Positions 10,059 through 21,831 of a DNA stretch of 37,668 nt are shown here, in pieces. Below the pieces are notes generated by a model that did not search any database, was not told the DNA's origin, and saw nothing but the letters and a program-made list of their open reading frames with translations. Numbering within the stretch: the first letter of the stretch is position 1; every line of letters begins with the position of its first letter. Source of the stretch: Acanthamoeba lenticulata. Its lineage: Eukaryota > Discosea > Longamoebia > Acanthamoebidae. The position numbers and the translations under genes were made by a program. Where the stretch lies: contig NAVB01001977.1 in NCBI GenBank assembly GCA_002179805.1, positions 1 through 37,668 on the forward strand, given 5' to 3'.

Positions 10059-13000
10059 ATGGCGGATGCAATGGAGGAAGAGAAGATTAGGCGTGAATTA
10101 GAGGGTGGCGACGCGAGTGACGCGCCTTCTCAGCCAACAACAAAGGAAGAGGGAAAGACACCTGGAGGAGGGGGGCTTGAAGTCAAGGCCAACACTAAAG
10201 AAGGCCAAACACCGTCGCCCAGGAATGGGCGAAATGAAGATTGCGCGACTGGCGACGTCAACGAAAAGGCAAGCACGGCGAAGCCTACGAAGGCTGCCCC
10301 ATCAACCGCAAACCTCACTGCCGCGCGCGCGTATGCGAGCAGCAAGGGGTACACGAACCCCTACACCGACAAGACCGACCTACGCCGCTACTACAACGCG
10401 ATTGATCGTGGTTTGCGCGATGGTACGCGTTCTCTGCGGATTTGATTCAACTTCATGAAACTTCAATTGTGATTACTATTTTTTATTCATTTATGTGGTC
10501 ATTTTTTTGGTTTTTATCCCTTTTTTATGAATATCATTTAATATAACGAACATGCATCTAAAACGCCTGCCGGTAACGCAGAGCATGCGCCGAGCAAGCC
10601 GCTGGAGCTGGCCGAAGAGGCCTTCCTTAACGTGCTGGACAAGACGATGGACAGTCAAGACCATGTGATCTACTTTGTGAAGCTTGCCATGCCCAAGCTC
10701 ATCAAAAGCCTTCTCTCGCGCAAGTACTCTCTCCTCATGCTCCACGCTCTGCTTTGCCGCTGCCGGCACACAACTCAGTCTCCTCTTTTTTTCCCCATTT
10801 TTTTTCTTTATTCATAATAATTCAGTAACCTGGGCGGCAAGATCCGGACGCAAGCCAACAACTGCCTCCTCTCCTCGTTTGATGTGATCATTGACTTCCT
10901 GCCCCAGAGTATTGCTTCGCTCTCTTTCTCTCTTTTGTCTGTTTTTTTTTGTGTTTCCAATCATTGTAAACAATTTCTGTCCGTGCGCCTTGCCGGCACC
11001 CAGATATCAAGGAGGTCGGGCAGGCGCTTTGCGTGTTGACGCAGCCTGACCAGCCTTTCTACCAGTATTTTAAGCGGCCCGATCGCGACGTGAATGCGCG
11101 GTTGATGGAAGCCGTTCGTGAGGTACGCCCAGATCTAAGCCTTCACCTCGCTTCCAGACCAGGCTTCTCACCGGTTGCGAGGGACAGTTCTTTGCTGAGC
11201 ATGAGGTCGAGCCGAAGGTGGAAGAAGTCTCCTGGAAAAACGATTTTGTGCTCCTCCATCCGGTTCGTCGATCCTCTTAGCTCCTCTCATGTGGAGCATC
11301 TGTTTTGCTGACACGCCCTCCTTCATTTATACAAAAACAGAAAGCGGAGGCCATCTCCCCGCAGTACCTCATCAGCGTGGAATACTTTGGCAAGCGCGGA
11401 GGGTTCGACGCTATCATGAATCGGCTACAGGACAAGGAGAACCGAGCCCCGCTGCCCATCATCGAATTGCTCCTTCGCTCCATCGTCTACGTAAGAACTT
11501 TTTGCATTCCTTTAATTTTAATTCAATTTTTTGGTTATGATTATTATAATATCTGGATTATTATTCTTTTATCTGTAATATCTGGTATTTTGTTTTGAAG
11601 CCGACATTCTCCTCAACTTGCACGTGTGGGCCTGTTGTATGACACACAGATGAGCAAAGTGTTGCGGCGCGATTTTGTGAAGGACTTCATCCCCAAGGTC
11701 CAGCAAGTCATCTTCCACCAGCTGCTGATCACGACACAAGAGGAGATGAAGAAGGAAGCCAAGACCGCCTTCAAGGACATCTCCAAGTCGCTCAAGAGCC
11801 TGTTGTTGCTCATCATGTCGCCGGAGGAGATTGACAAGATGATCGAAGGTAAGCGCGTTGTCGTCGTCTCTGTTCCTCCGCATGCTGGCGAGCGGTTGGG
11901 CTCATACGCCCGTCATGCTCATCGTAATCGTCAGGTTTCAATCTGGACGCGGCGCTGATGTCGATCAAATCGAGCGTGCTGGAGCGACGACTCAACGGCC
12001 TCAAGCAGATTCGTAAGATGATCGCCCGCGCAACGCCCAAAGACGACAAGAAGTCTTCCTTGGCCTACTTCTGGAACAAGACCAAACAGGCAACAGCAGC
12101 GGTGGCGACGGCGGCGGTAGCGCCGGGCTACACCGGAGCAGCGCCGAACCCAGACGCCGAGAAGAAGGAGCCCGAGGAAAAGCCCATTGACCCCAGCTTT
12201 GTGCTGTCGTGGCTGATCGACAATGAGATCCTGAAGCATCTCTTCACCAACACGCACGTCGAGCTCATCCGGCAATCGCTGGACATCTTCAACTTCCTCA
12301 GCAGCAAGAACCGCCTCACGCTGGAGGACCTCGACATGCTGTGGGAGGCCTCGCTCGGGCGTCACGAATCTGAGAAGCGCGTCATTTTCGAGACCATCGT
12401 CAGCCTCGGCCAGAACTTGCCCCTCAAGACCATCGGTTTGTTCCCCCTTCACCCTCCCCCCTCTCTGTGTGTTGCCCGTTGGGCCCCGAAGAGGCAGTCC
12501 TCCTGGACTCATTGTGGCTTGGGCTCGCCTGTGACAGACCACATATTCTCGCGTATCTTGGACACACCGATCGACGCCTACGACGCGGAGACGGTCATCC
12601 TCGTGCACGACTTCACGGTCATTGGCATCAAGGCCAACGTACGTCAGCCCACGCCAGCCGACCGGCTGATGGTCACCAGTGCTTAAACCTGAGATGGAGC
12701 TGACCGGGTGATGTTTCCAGAACTCGGGGAAGAAGAACTGGTACGGGATGGACGTCCTGTGGAAGCTGGCCATGCAGGAGGGCGACGGCATTCAGGACGA
12801 GCTGGCCACCCGCGCCTTTGATAACCTCGCCGAACTGCTCAAGCTCGAGCTCGTCGCCCCTGTGCGCGGCGCCTACCTGGAGCGCTGCGCCGAGAACCTC
12901 ATGAAGAGCTCGTGCATGCCGCAGTCCCTCGAGCTCCTCATCAAGATCGTCGGTGCGTGCCTTTCGCCTTCGCGCTTGTTCGGCCCGAGCGCTAGATATG

Positions 13001-16000
13001 TTCATAGGCTTATAATCATTTGTGGCGTGATCGTTACGCAGAAACCAACCCGAAGAAGGGGAGGAAGAAGGTCGTGGACTCGCTGGCCCGCAAGTACAAG
13101 CTCCTTGATGGCTTCTTCGCCGACCTGCAGAAGTACAAGCGTGAGGCGCATGGGGTCGAGGTACTCTCTCCTCTCCCTCCTGCCTTGTCTCGAGGCGTGC
13201 GAGGGCTCACTTATTTTCATCCGCTTCAGGAGCAAGAAGACGCAGAGGGCGGCAAGAAGAAAAAGAGCAAGAAGAAGCAAAAGAAGAAGGGCCGTGCAGG
13301 CCCCATGCGCTATACGCACATGCAGCAGATCAAGATCCGGCTGTCCTTCCTCGAGTTCCTCCTCGTCAACTCGTCGTCCAACCTCACCGCGGCACAGGCA
13401 CGGCCCATTAGCATTTCAGAGCAAGATTTATTATAATTATTTTTTTTTTTACAATTAGTTTTACAAAGATTCTTTTGTTTTAATTAATCTTTTTTCCTTT
13501 TTGGTTGGTGCACAGGTGGACGTCTTGTGGGACAACTTGATCACAAACGCGCTGGTGCCTGAGGAGCGAGAGGCGTGCTTCGCCTGGCTCGAGAAGTCGA
13601 GCACCAACAAGCCCGATGGCTTCATGGCGTTTGACGAGTCGGTCATCCAACACCTGTTCGTGGAGAAGATGGCGCAAATGGACGGTACGCTTCTCAACAA
13701 GGCCGGCTTCAACGTGTTCCAGCGCTACTTCCTGGCCATCAACGAGAAGAAGGACAAGCTCCGCCGTGTGGACAAGACCTCCGACGAGTTCTACGTGACC
13801 TCGCCCGACCTCATTGGCGTCGACAACCTCTGGCAAATCGCCCTCGACGCCAAGGACGTCGAGGTCTCGCAAGCCGCCATTCGTACCCTCAACGACCTCC
13901 ACCAAAACGTACGTTCTCTGGTGCTCTTGACCGAGGCCCGGCTCGACATTCATGACGAGCTGACCAACTCTTCCTTGGGCTTCTTGGGCTTATCGCTCGT
14001 GGCTGCAGGTGAGCGGCGAGAGCCTGAAGGCCAAGGTGGGCCGGACGCGCGAGGCCTACATTGGCGCGGCCATGTCTCATCTCTCAAAGGAGGCCGCCAC
14101 GCTCAAGCCTGGCTCGCCCGCCTCGCCCGTTTCCCAGCAGCGCATCCAACGCTGCCTTACGCTCCTCAAGGTGCGGTCCTCGCCTCGCGCCATCGTCGGG
14201 GCGCCTTTATCTGACGCGTTTTGCTGCGTCGGTGGGCAGACCTTTGTCGAGGAGTTTGACGCCCGGGGCCGGAAGGCGGCGGCCGTGACCGCCGCGACCA
14301 CGGCGGCGTCGAGCAACGTCCAGAGCACCGGCGGCGCGCTCGTTGCCCGTCGCGGCGCCGATCTGGGCCCGGTGGTCACGTTCCATGTGAAGACCGACCT
14401 CAAGCCCTCCTTCACGCTCTACATGCGCAGCCGCGACACGTTGGGCGCGCTCAAGCGCAAGGTCAGCCAAATCGTCGAGCGGCCGCCCGAGATGCTCTCC
14501 GTCTTTGTCTTTGACACCCGTGAGTTGCGCGACGACGACAAGACCTTCTACGGTACCTCTCATTTGTTTGTTATTATTTATTTATTTATTTATTTCTATT
14601 GTGCTCATGCCATTGCACCAGAGTACAAGCTGGGGGATGGCTACCCGCTGTTCGTGAAGCTGCGCGAGAGCGTGAGCGAGGTCAAGAAGAAGCCCAAGAA
14701 GAGCAGCAAGAGCAGCGGCGACGCTAAGGGCAAGAAGCCTGCGGGAGCGGGCCAGGGCGCGGCCGCGCAGGAGGAGGCCAACGAGGGCATGCTCATCCCG
14801 GCGCTCCTGCTCGAGTTCCTGCAGGTCCAGCTGGGCGCGCTCGGGCTCCAGGCCACTCGCCAGGTGGGCGCCGGGTCGTCCGGCAGTAAGGCGGGCGGCG
14901 TGACCAACGTCTTTGGCATGAGCGCCTCTTCGTCGTCGGCCTCGTCTGCGGCGCCAAGCTCGACGTCTTCTTCGCTGCTTTCTGCCGAGCAGAAGAAGAA
15001 GAGCAAGAGCGCCTCAAGCGACGTACGTGCCTCCTCGCCTACTGTTATGTTTTTGTTGTTGTTGGTGTTGACCACCGTTGTGTGTGTGTGTGTGTGTGCG
15101 GGCGGGATGGCGTGAACAGAACCTGAACAAGGGCAAGGGCGAGACCATGCACCACCCGGCGCGCATTCTGGCGAGCGAGGGCAACTTTGATCGCCTCTAC
15201 GACCTGCTCGATTATGGCAACGACATCGGCCGCCAGGTGTGGGAGCTCATGAACCTGCTGCCCACCAGCCAGAAGATCCTCCAGCAGTTCCGCAATTTGG
15301 GTAATTTCACTGCTCTTTTCCTCTTTTCTTCTCGTTATTTGGTTTTAATATTGTTGTTTCTATTGTGAATGTTGCAGGCGCGGATGTCGATTGGGACGCT
15401 CTGTTCAACCCGCAGCACCTGTACAAGCTCATTTACTCGCTGGACGTCGTGGGCAAGCTCATCAATCCCCTTGATGGCGACTCCGTACACGACCTGCCCC
15501 TGCCTTGTTGTTACTATTATTTTTGAGTTCTTTTATTTTATATATTTCTTCTTGTCTCATATTACTCATCCGCACACCAGAGCACGGCCGATGCGGAGAG
15601 CATTGAGAGATTCGTCGCGCTGGGCGGAGGCAAGTACCTCGTGCGCTTGTTCATGTCGATCGAGAACGACGCCTCGAATCTGGGCCAGCGCACCGTCTTT
15701 GCGTCCCTGCTCCGCATCATCAACGCCCTCACGCTGCCCGGTATTTCCTCGTCCTCCCGCCCGTCTTGTGTTGGCGCGGCTCGTTCTTACCTCTTTACAC
15801 GCGTGCCACACAGCCAACAAGGGTCTCGATGGAGGCGAAGTCCCGGTGAAGCTGGAGCTCTTTGCCGACGTCAAGTTGAGCGAGATGGTGAACAAACTCC
15901 TGCGCGTCGTCTCCACTGCCGCAGGTAGCCGAAGCCTTCCTTTATTTCTCGTATTTTTATGTATTTTTAATGTAAATATTAACAATTTATTTCTTTTCTC

Positions 16001-19000
16001 GACAGCCGAGTCAAAGGAAGAGGCGCCGGAGAAGGAGGAGGAACCAGACACGCAACGCCGCAGTGATGACTTGTCCATGCCGACGGCAGAGGCCTCGACC
16101 GGGAGCGAGACGGTGATCATGTCGTCGTCGACTATGCCGTCGCCCCGTTTGCCCGCCGACAAGACGACGAACGCGCTCAGCTCCGGCGAGGTGGTCAAGC
16201 ACGCCCTCGACCTGCTCGTCACCTTTGTCATCGCCAAGGTCCGTCTCCTCCCCCCCCCCCAATGGTTTCATCATCAGGCTTGAGGCTCACCTTCGTGAAT
16301 GCTGGTTGCAGGCTGAGCTGTTGGAGCAGCTGTACGATTATGAAAAGCAGGACGGGTGGGTCGAGCGCTTGCTCTTGGCCGCGCCCGTGCGCAAGATCCG
16401 GCAGGCGGCGGCCAACGACATGCTCCGCCTCTCGGAGCAGGTGGACGGCGAGGCCCTCGGCAAGCTCGGGGCCGAGCCGCCGGCCAAGCACTTCCTCGAG
16501 GCTCTCCTGTCCCTCCTGCCCGGCATCATCTCCTATGCCGCCACCTGCCAGCAGGTACGTCTCCTCCTCTCCCCTCGTCCCCCTTGAGTCCCGCCACCAT
16601 GGATCTCATCTCAGAATCGCGCTCGTCGTCACAACATAGTACTTTGGTCTGCTGCGCGGCTTGCTGAAGAACGACAAGGCCGGCGTCGACGCCCAGAAGG
16701 CGGCCACCCTGCTTCACGAGCTCCTCGTCCAGATCCGCCTTGCGCCAGTCCGCGAGGTACGCTCGGCGCTTCCCCCCCTTCTCTTCCCCGGGCTCATGGT
16801 TGCTCACCCTCGCTCGGCTTGTGACATGGTCACCATCGTCAGCGCTCGGGCAGTGGCCCGACCGACGAGGTCATGATCGGCCTGCTGGGGATCGTGCGGG
16901 GCCTCATCCGCAAGTACCCCGAGCTCAAGGCCGAGTGCACCAAGGACAAGTGCGCATCCCCACCTCCAAACGTCATCATCATCGTCATCATCATCATAAT
17001 CGCCTTCATCACGCTGGAGCACACGAATGTGCGTTGGCTAACGTCTCCCGGGCGGGCGGCAACAGGGGCGGACTGGTGGGCCAAGTGTTTGAGCAATGCC
17101 TGTTTGCCCTGCCTTCGGCCGAGGAGCACGGACCCGCCGCGCCGCCCAAGTGCAAGACCGTCGAGTCGCGCACGGCTGCCTTTGCGCTCCTCACCGAACT
17201 GGTCTGCCCTTCCTCCTTCCTCTTTTCCCCCCAAATATCCGGCAGCTGTTCTCATGGGGCGGGCTCCTGTGGCGCGCGTGCAGGTGAAGGACAACGAGGA
17301 CTGCTTCCGCGAGCTGATCGATTTGCTCGGCGCGCAACTTACCAAGGGTGCGCAACCTCTTGCCCCTTTCCCGCTTGGCCCTGATGACGTCCGCTGACCT
17401 GGCGCTGCTGTTTCGTGTGCTGTTGATTACAGTCGAGCCGAGTGGGTGGAGCATGATGGGCGGTCGGTTGCCGAGGAGCAAGTACGGCTACGTGGGCCTC
17501 CAGAACCAGGGCGCCACGTGCTACATGAACTCGCTCATGCAGCAGCTCTTCCTCATCCCACGCTTCCGCCAGGGCATCCTCCTCGGTACGCAGCTGCATG
17601 GCCCGCGCTCGAGTTCGTTACGTGACGTGGCGTGGCGGCATTGGCTAATCCTTCGTCCCTTCTTTCCGGTTCACCACCAATTCGCTGCCGCTTTGCTGCA
17701 GCCGACGACAACTCGGCGGACAAGAGCGATTCGCTGCTGTACCAGATGCAGATGCTCTTCTCCAACCTGCTCAAGAGCGTCAAGCGCTATTACGACACCA
17801 GCGACTTCTGCGCCGCCTACAAGGTACAACTTGTCGCGCCCAACAACCGAGACAGCTGGCCATGGCGGCAACGTCGCCGGCCAAGTTCACTTAGGAGGCT
17901 CGACCTGACGCGCGTGCGCCCATCCACCCACCCAGGACTTTGACGGGAAGCCGGTGAACACGGGCCAGCAGATGGATGCCAACGAGTTCTTCAACACCCT
18001 GTTCGCCAAGCTCGAGGACCACCTTAAGGGTTCCGAGGAGGAGAAGCTGCTGAGTGATGTCTTTGGCGGCGAGCTCTCCAACCAGTTCATCCCCAAGGAG
18101 TGCACGCACCGCTCGGAGCGCCTGGAGCCCTTCTACAGCCTGTCGATCGAGATCAAGAACAAGAAGGACATCCACGAGTCCTTCAAGCTCTTCACCGCCG
18201 GCGAGATGCTCCAGGGCGAGAACAAGTACAAGTGCGAGATCTGCCAGCAGGGCCGCGACACCCTCAAGCGCTGCTGCATCGCCGTACTCTCCTCCCTCTC
18301 GCCCATTCGCTGGTTTTATTCAATTCATTCCCCCGATTGGTCCTCTCTTTTGGTCAACAACGGCAAACTCACGACGTTACTGGTGGTGGTGGTGGTGGTG
18401 TTGCAGAAACTGCCGCGCATTTTGATGCTGCATCTGAAGCGGTTCGAGTTCGACCTCGAGTACCTGCGGAACGTGAAGCTCAACGACCGCTGCGAGTTCC
18501 CGATGACCCTCAACATGGAGCCCTACACCAAGGAGTACATCGCGCGCCAGGATCTCGACGCGGCCAACCTGCGCATGAGCCAGGACCGCGACGACGAGGA
18601 CCTGCCGCGCTATCCGCCCGAATACTACGAGTACCAGCTCGTGGGCATCGTCGTGCACCAGGGCAGCGCTGACTCGGGCCACTACTACTCCTTCACCAAG
18701 GTGCGGCCCACTTGCCTTCCTTCTCTCTCTCGTCGGCCTTTGTTGAGCGCTGACCTGTGTGTTGGGTTGTGTGCAGGAGCGTGTGCCGCTGGAGGAGTCG
18801 CGCGAGGCGGCGTGGTTCGAGTTCAACGACACCAACGTGATCCCGTTCAGCGTCGATCGCATCCCGTACGAGTGCTTTGGCGGGGAGGAGGAAGTCACGA
18901 TCTACGACCGCGAGAAGGGCACCTCCAAGAAGGTCATGCGCCCCAAGATCAACAACGCCTACATCCTCGTCTACGAGCGCGTCGACATCGACCTCAACGC

Positions 19001-21751
19001 CTGGGGTACATTTCATTTCATTTCATTTCATATTTCTTTAGATTTGATTTATTATTGAATTTTTAAATATTGTTTATTCTGAACATTTTTTGTGATGGGC
19101 AACGCCGTGCAGAGAAACAGCAGCGGGAGAAGGAGGAGCGAAAGAAGGGGAAGCGGAGCAACAAGGCTGCGGCCGCGGACAAGAGCGGCCAGGAGGCGAC
19201 CGAGACCGAAGCCGGCTCACAGAGCGGCGAGACGACCGGCGTCCAGTCCCCGAAACAGCCGCCGCAGGACGACGAGAGCGAGACCGAGACCGAGAGCGAT
19301 GACGACGAGGAAGCCGCGGCGAGCGGGAGCAATGGCAGCGCCAACACGGCCGAGAACAGCGGGAACGACTCTGAGGACTCGCGCTCGGAGCCCTTCATGA
19401 CGCCTTCCCACTCGGCCTCATCGCTGGTCGACGTCGAGAGCGCGGCTGCTGCCAGCACCGACACCGCCGCGGCCGCGCCAGCGGAAGAGAACGGCGCGAC
19501 CAGCGCCAGTCCGGCGGCTGCGGCATCGACGGCCGTCGTCGCCGTATCGCTGGAGAAGCCGGCGTCGCCCGACGCCCAGCCGGCGCCCGTCCAGCAGATC
19601 TTCTCCGGCGGGGAGATGGCCAAGTCGCCCTCGTTCCTCGCGCTGCTCTTCCTGGGCAAGCTCGCCAACGTGGTCAAGAAGAAGCAGAGGGAGGAGGAGC
19701 GGAAGCGGCGGCGGGAGCAGCAGCGGCGGTTCAGGCTGGGCCTTTCGTCGTCGGTCATCCCCGAGGAGATCATGAACTGCGTGTGGGAGGAGAACCGCCA
19801 ATTTTTGAACGAGAAGTACACCCACGACGACGACTTCCTCAAGTTTGTGTGGGACGTGACGCACATCTACAACGAGCCTGGCCGCGACAGCGAGGCAAGC
19901 GCCACCGGCACCGGCACCGCGTGGGCGACGATGGCGACGGTCCAGTTCACGACGCGGTTCATGATGGAGATCGGCCTGCGCACGCGCCTGGACACGGGCC
20001 ACGTGTCGGGCAACATGTTTGACGTGTGGGTGCAGCACACGCAGCGCCTCTTCACGGGCAACCACGAGGCCTGCCGCTGGCTCCTGACCATGCTCACCCG
20101 CGACGACGACAAGCTCATCTCGCTCCTGCTCCACTGCCCCCTCGAGCGCGTCCGCCGCGCCTTTGCCTCGCTCATCTTCCACGTCATCCTCCAGCTCCTC
20201 CCGCTCGAGCGACACCACTACCCGCGCTTCATCGCCCTCGTACGCGCCCGTCGCCTTTTCTCTCTTTTTCTCTTTCTCTTGTGGCCAACTCACCGAGTGC
20301 GTGTGCGCGCGCCCTCGTGCAGCACGAGAGCGCGAATGGGGCCGATGATGATGACGACGACGAGGACGGCGACGAGGAGCAGGACAAGATCAAGACGACG
20401 ACGGCGTCGGCAAAGGGCAAGGAGAAGGGCAAGGAGAAGCCCCAAAAGGGGGGCGCCTCGCCTCGGGAGAAGGAGGGCGAGGCCGAAGGGGAGGAGAACG
20501 CGCCCGTGGCGATCCAGTTTGTGGAGTACCTGATATCGCTGCTCAAGACCGTCCGGCGGAACTTGCGGCACGCGGCGCAGTACTTCAACCTCCTCTACGA
20601 CGTGGCCCTCGTGAGCCTCGACGAGAAGAAGTACTTCCTCGCCCGGCACCTCATCCGCGAGTACATCGAGTTCTACCTCCAGACCGGCCACTTTGCCCCC
20701 GTCGCCCTTCGCCGCGGCGCCAAAGACGTACGTCGTTACCACCATCACCGTCATCACCATCATGATCATGATCGTGATCATCACGACCATCATCATCATC
20801 ATGTGGATGAAGCTGACAATGATGATGGTAATGATGGTAATGATGAGCAGGAGGCGAGACGGTACAGGCCGACGGCGGGAGGCCAGACCGGAACGGCCGC
20901 GTCGGCCACGAAGATGAACGCCGGGAGCCTGGCGGGCTTTGCGCAGACCATCGCCGTGCTGGTGCGCCACACGGACGCCCTCAACGAGAAGGGCGCCCAG
21001 CCGCCGACCCAGTACGACCCGGACAACATCCTCGAGCTGCCCCGCAAGGACCGCGACCTCCTCCTCAACTCGGTTAGTCCCCGTCCATCCATCCATCCAT
21101 CCATGTCGCGTGTTGGGCTGGTGGTCTGACGCCTGTGTGCGGCGGCGAGCAGGCGTTCCTGGCGCGGCTGGTCAAGGACGGCGTGGACCCGCTGGCGACG
21201 ATCGACATCCTCAAGCACTACTCGTGGGAGGACCGCAAGCGGTCCAAGATGTTCCTGGTCGACATCAAGGAGGCCATCAACAAGGCCACGCTCGAGCAGC
21301 TCTACGCCTACTTCCGCATCATCAAGCATTTGCTCTACATCCAGGACTCGGCGCAAGACTGGCGGATCGAGTACGCGCTCGTGGCGCTCCACAAGTCGCT
21401 CGGCCACAGCAGCATCACCAGTTACGTGTGCCATCGCTTGACTGTTGTCGTGGGCTCGGCCTCACCGCAACACACACACGCACACACGTGTACACACACA
21501 CACACACACATGTAGGCAAGGAAGCAGTGGGGGCGTGCATCAAGTTCATCCAGAAGCTGTCGGAGAAGAACGACAAGGTGAAGGCGTGGCTGGTCAAGAA
21601 CAAGACGATCTCCAACGAGATTGTCGAGCACCACCAGCGCCTGATCCAGGCCGAGAAGGAAAAGGAGGCGGCGGCCTCGGGCGGCAGCAGCGGGGGTGGC
21701 TCGCGCTCGCTGGCGTCGGCCTTTGCGCTCGGCAAGGCCCTCCATAAGTAA
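10059..21751 (+). CDS. USP9X/FAF-like giant ubiquitin-specific protease
   Basis: My 36-exon model sums to exactly 2805 codons with all phases agreeing (2804 residues; human USP9X is about 2550). Key exons: 10059-10422, 11935-12435, 13516-13908, 14240-14552, 17433-17585, 17936-18283, 18407-18700, 18777-19005, 19113-20239, 20323-20727, 21153-21420 and 21516-21751. The N-terminal 1650 residues are mostly helical, with USP9X-like blocks (EEREACFAWLEK, FNVFQRYFLAIN) and a ubiquitin-like fold near residues 990-1065. The peptidase C19 domain has its Cys box YVGLQNQGATCYMNS (Cys1700) and His box GSADSGHYYSF (His1970), with LMLHLKRFEFD between. An Ala/Glu/Ser/Asp-rich insert follows at about 2053-2240. 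The enzyme removes ubiquitin from substrates, probably in the cytosol. The intron after 13397 appears to be GC-AG. Confidence 0.93.
14571..14596 (+). repeat. TTTA microsatellite in a USP9X-like intron
   Basis: Tandem TTTA/ATTT units lie in the intron between exons ending at 14552 and starting at 14622. There is no effect on the frame. Confidence 0.7.
15078..15098 (+). repeat. TG microsatellite in a USP9X-like intron
   Basis: About ten TG units lie in the intron 15023-15119, close to the 3' splice site, where they extend the polypyrimidine-poor end of the intron. Confidence 0.7.
20735..20850 (+). repeat. ATC/ATG-rich imperfect repeat filling a USP9X-like intron
   Basis: Almost the whole intron 20728-20850 is CATCAT, GATCATGATC and GATGATGGTAAT units. 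The run is partly self-complementary and could fold as a hairpin in the pre-mRNA. The frame happens to stay open through it, giving His/Asp-rich peptide, but the splice sites (GTACGT...GAGCAG) are good and the neighbouring exons keep phase without it. Confidence 0.6.
21469..21512 (+). repeat. CA microsatellite in the last USP9X-like intron
   Basis: CA/CACG units occupy most of the intron 21421-21515 just before the terminal exon. A related TG run lies at about 21769-21790 in the 3' UTR. Confidence 0.7.
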
Positions 21752-21831
21752 CTTGCTCTTGTTGGGGCGTGTGTGTGCGTGTGTGTGTGTGAATATACTT
21801 TACTCTTTCCCCTCTTTCTCTCTTTCTCGCC

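Noticed and set aside
19418..20293. A 291-codon minus-strand open frame
   Set aside because: It lies opposite the largest USP9X-like exon; its Leu/Arg/Glu richness mirrors the sense codons.
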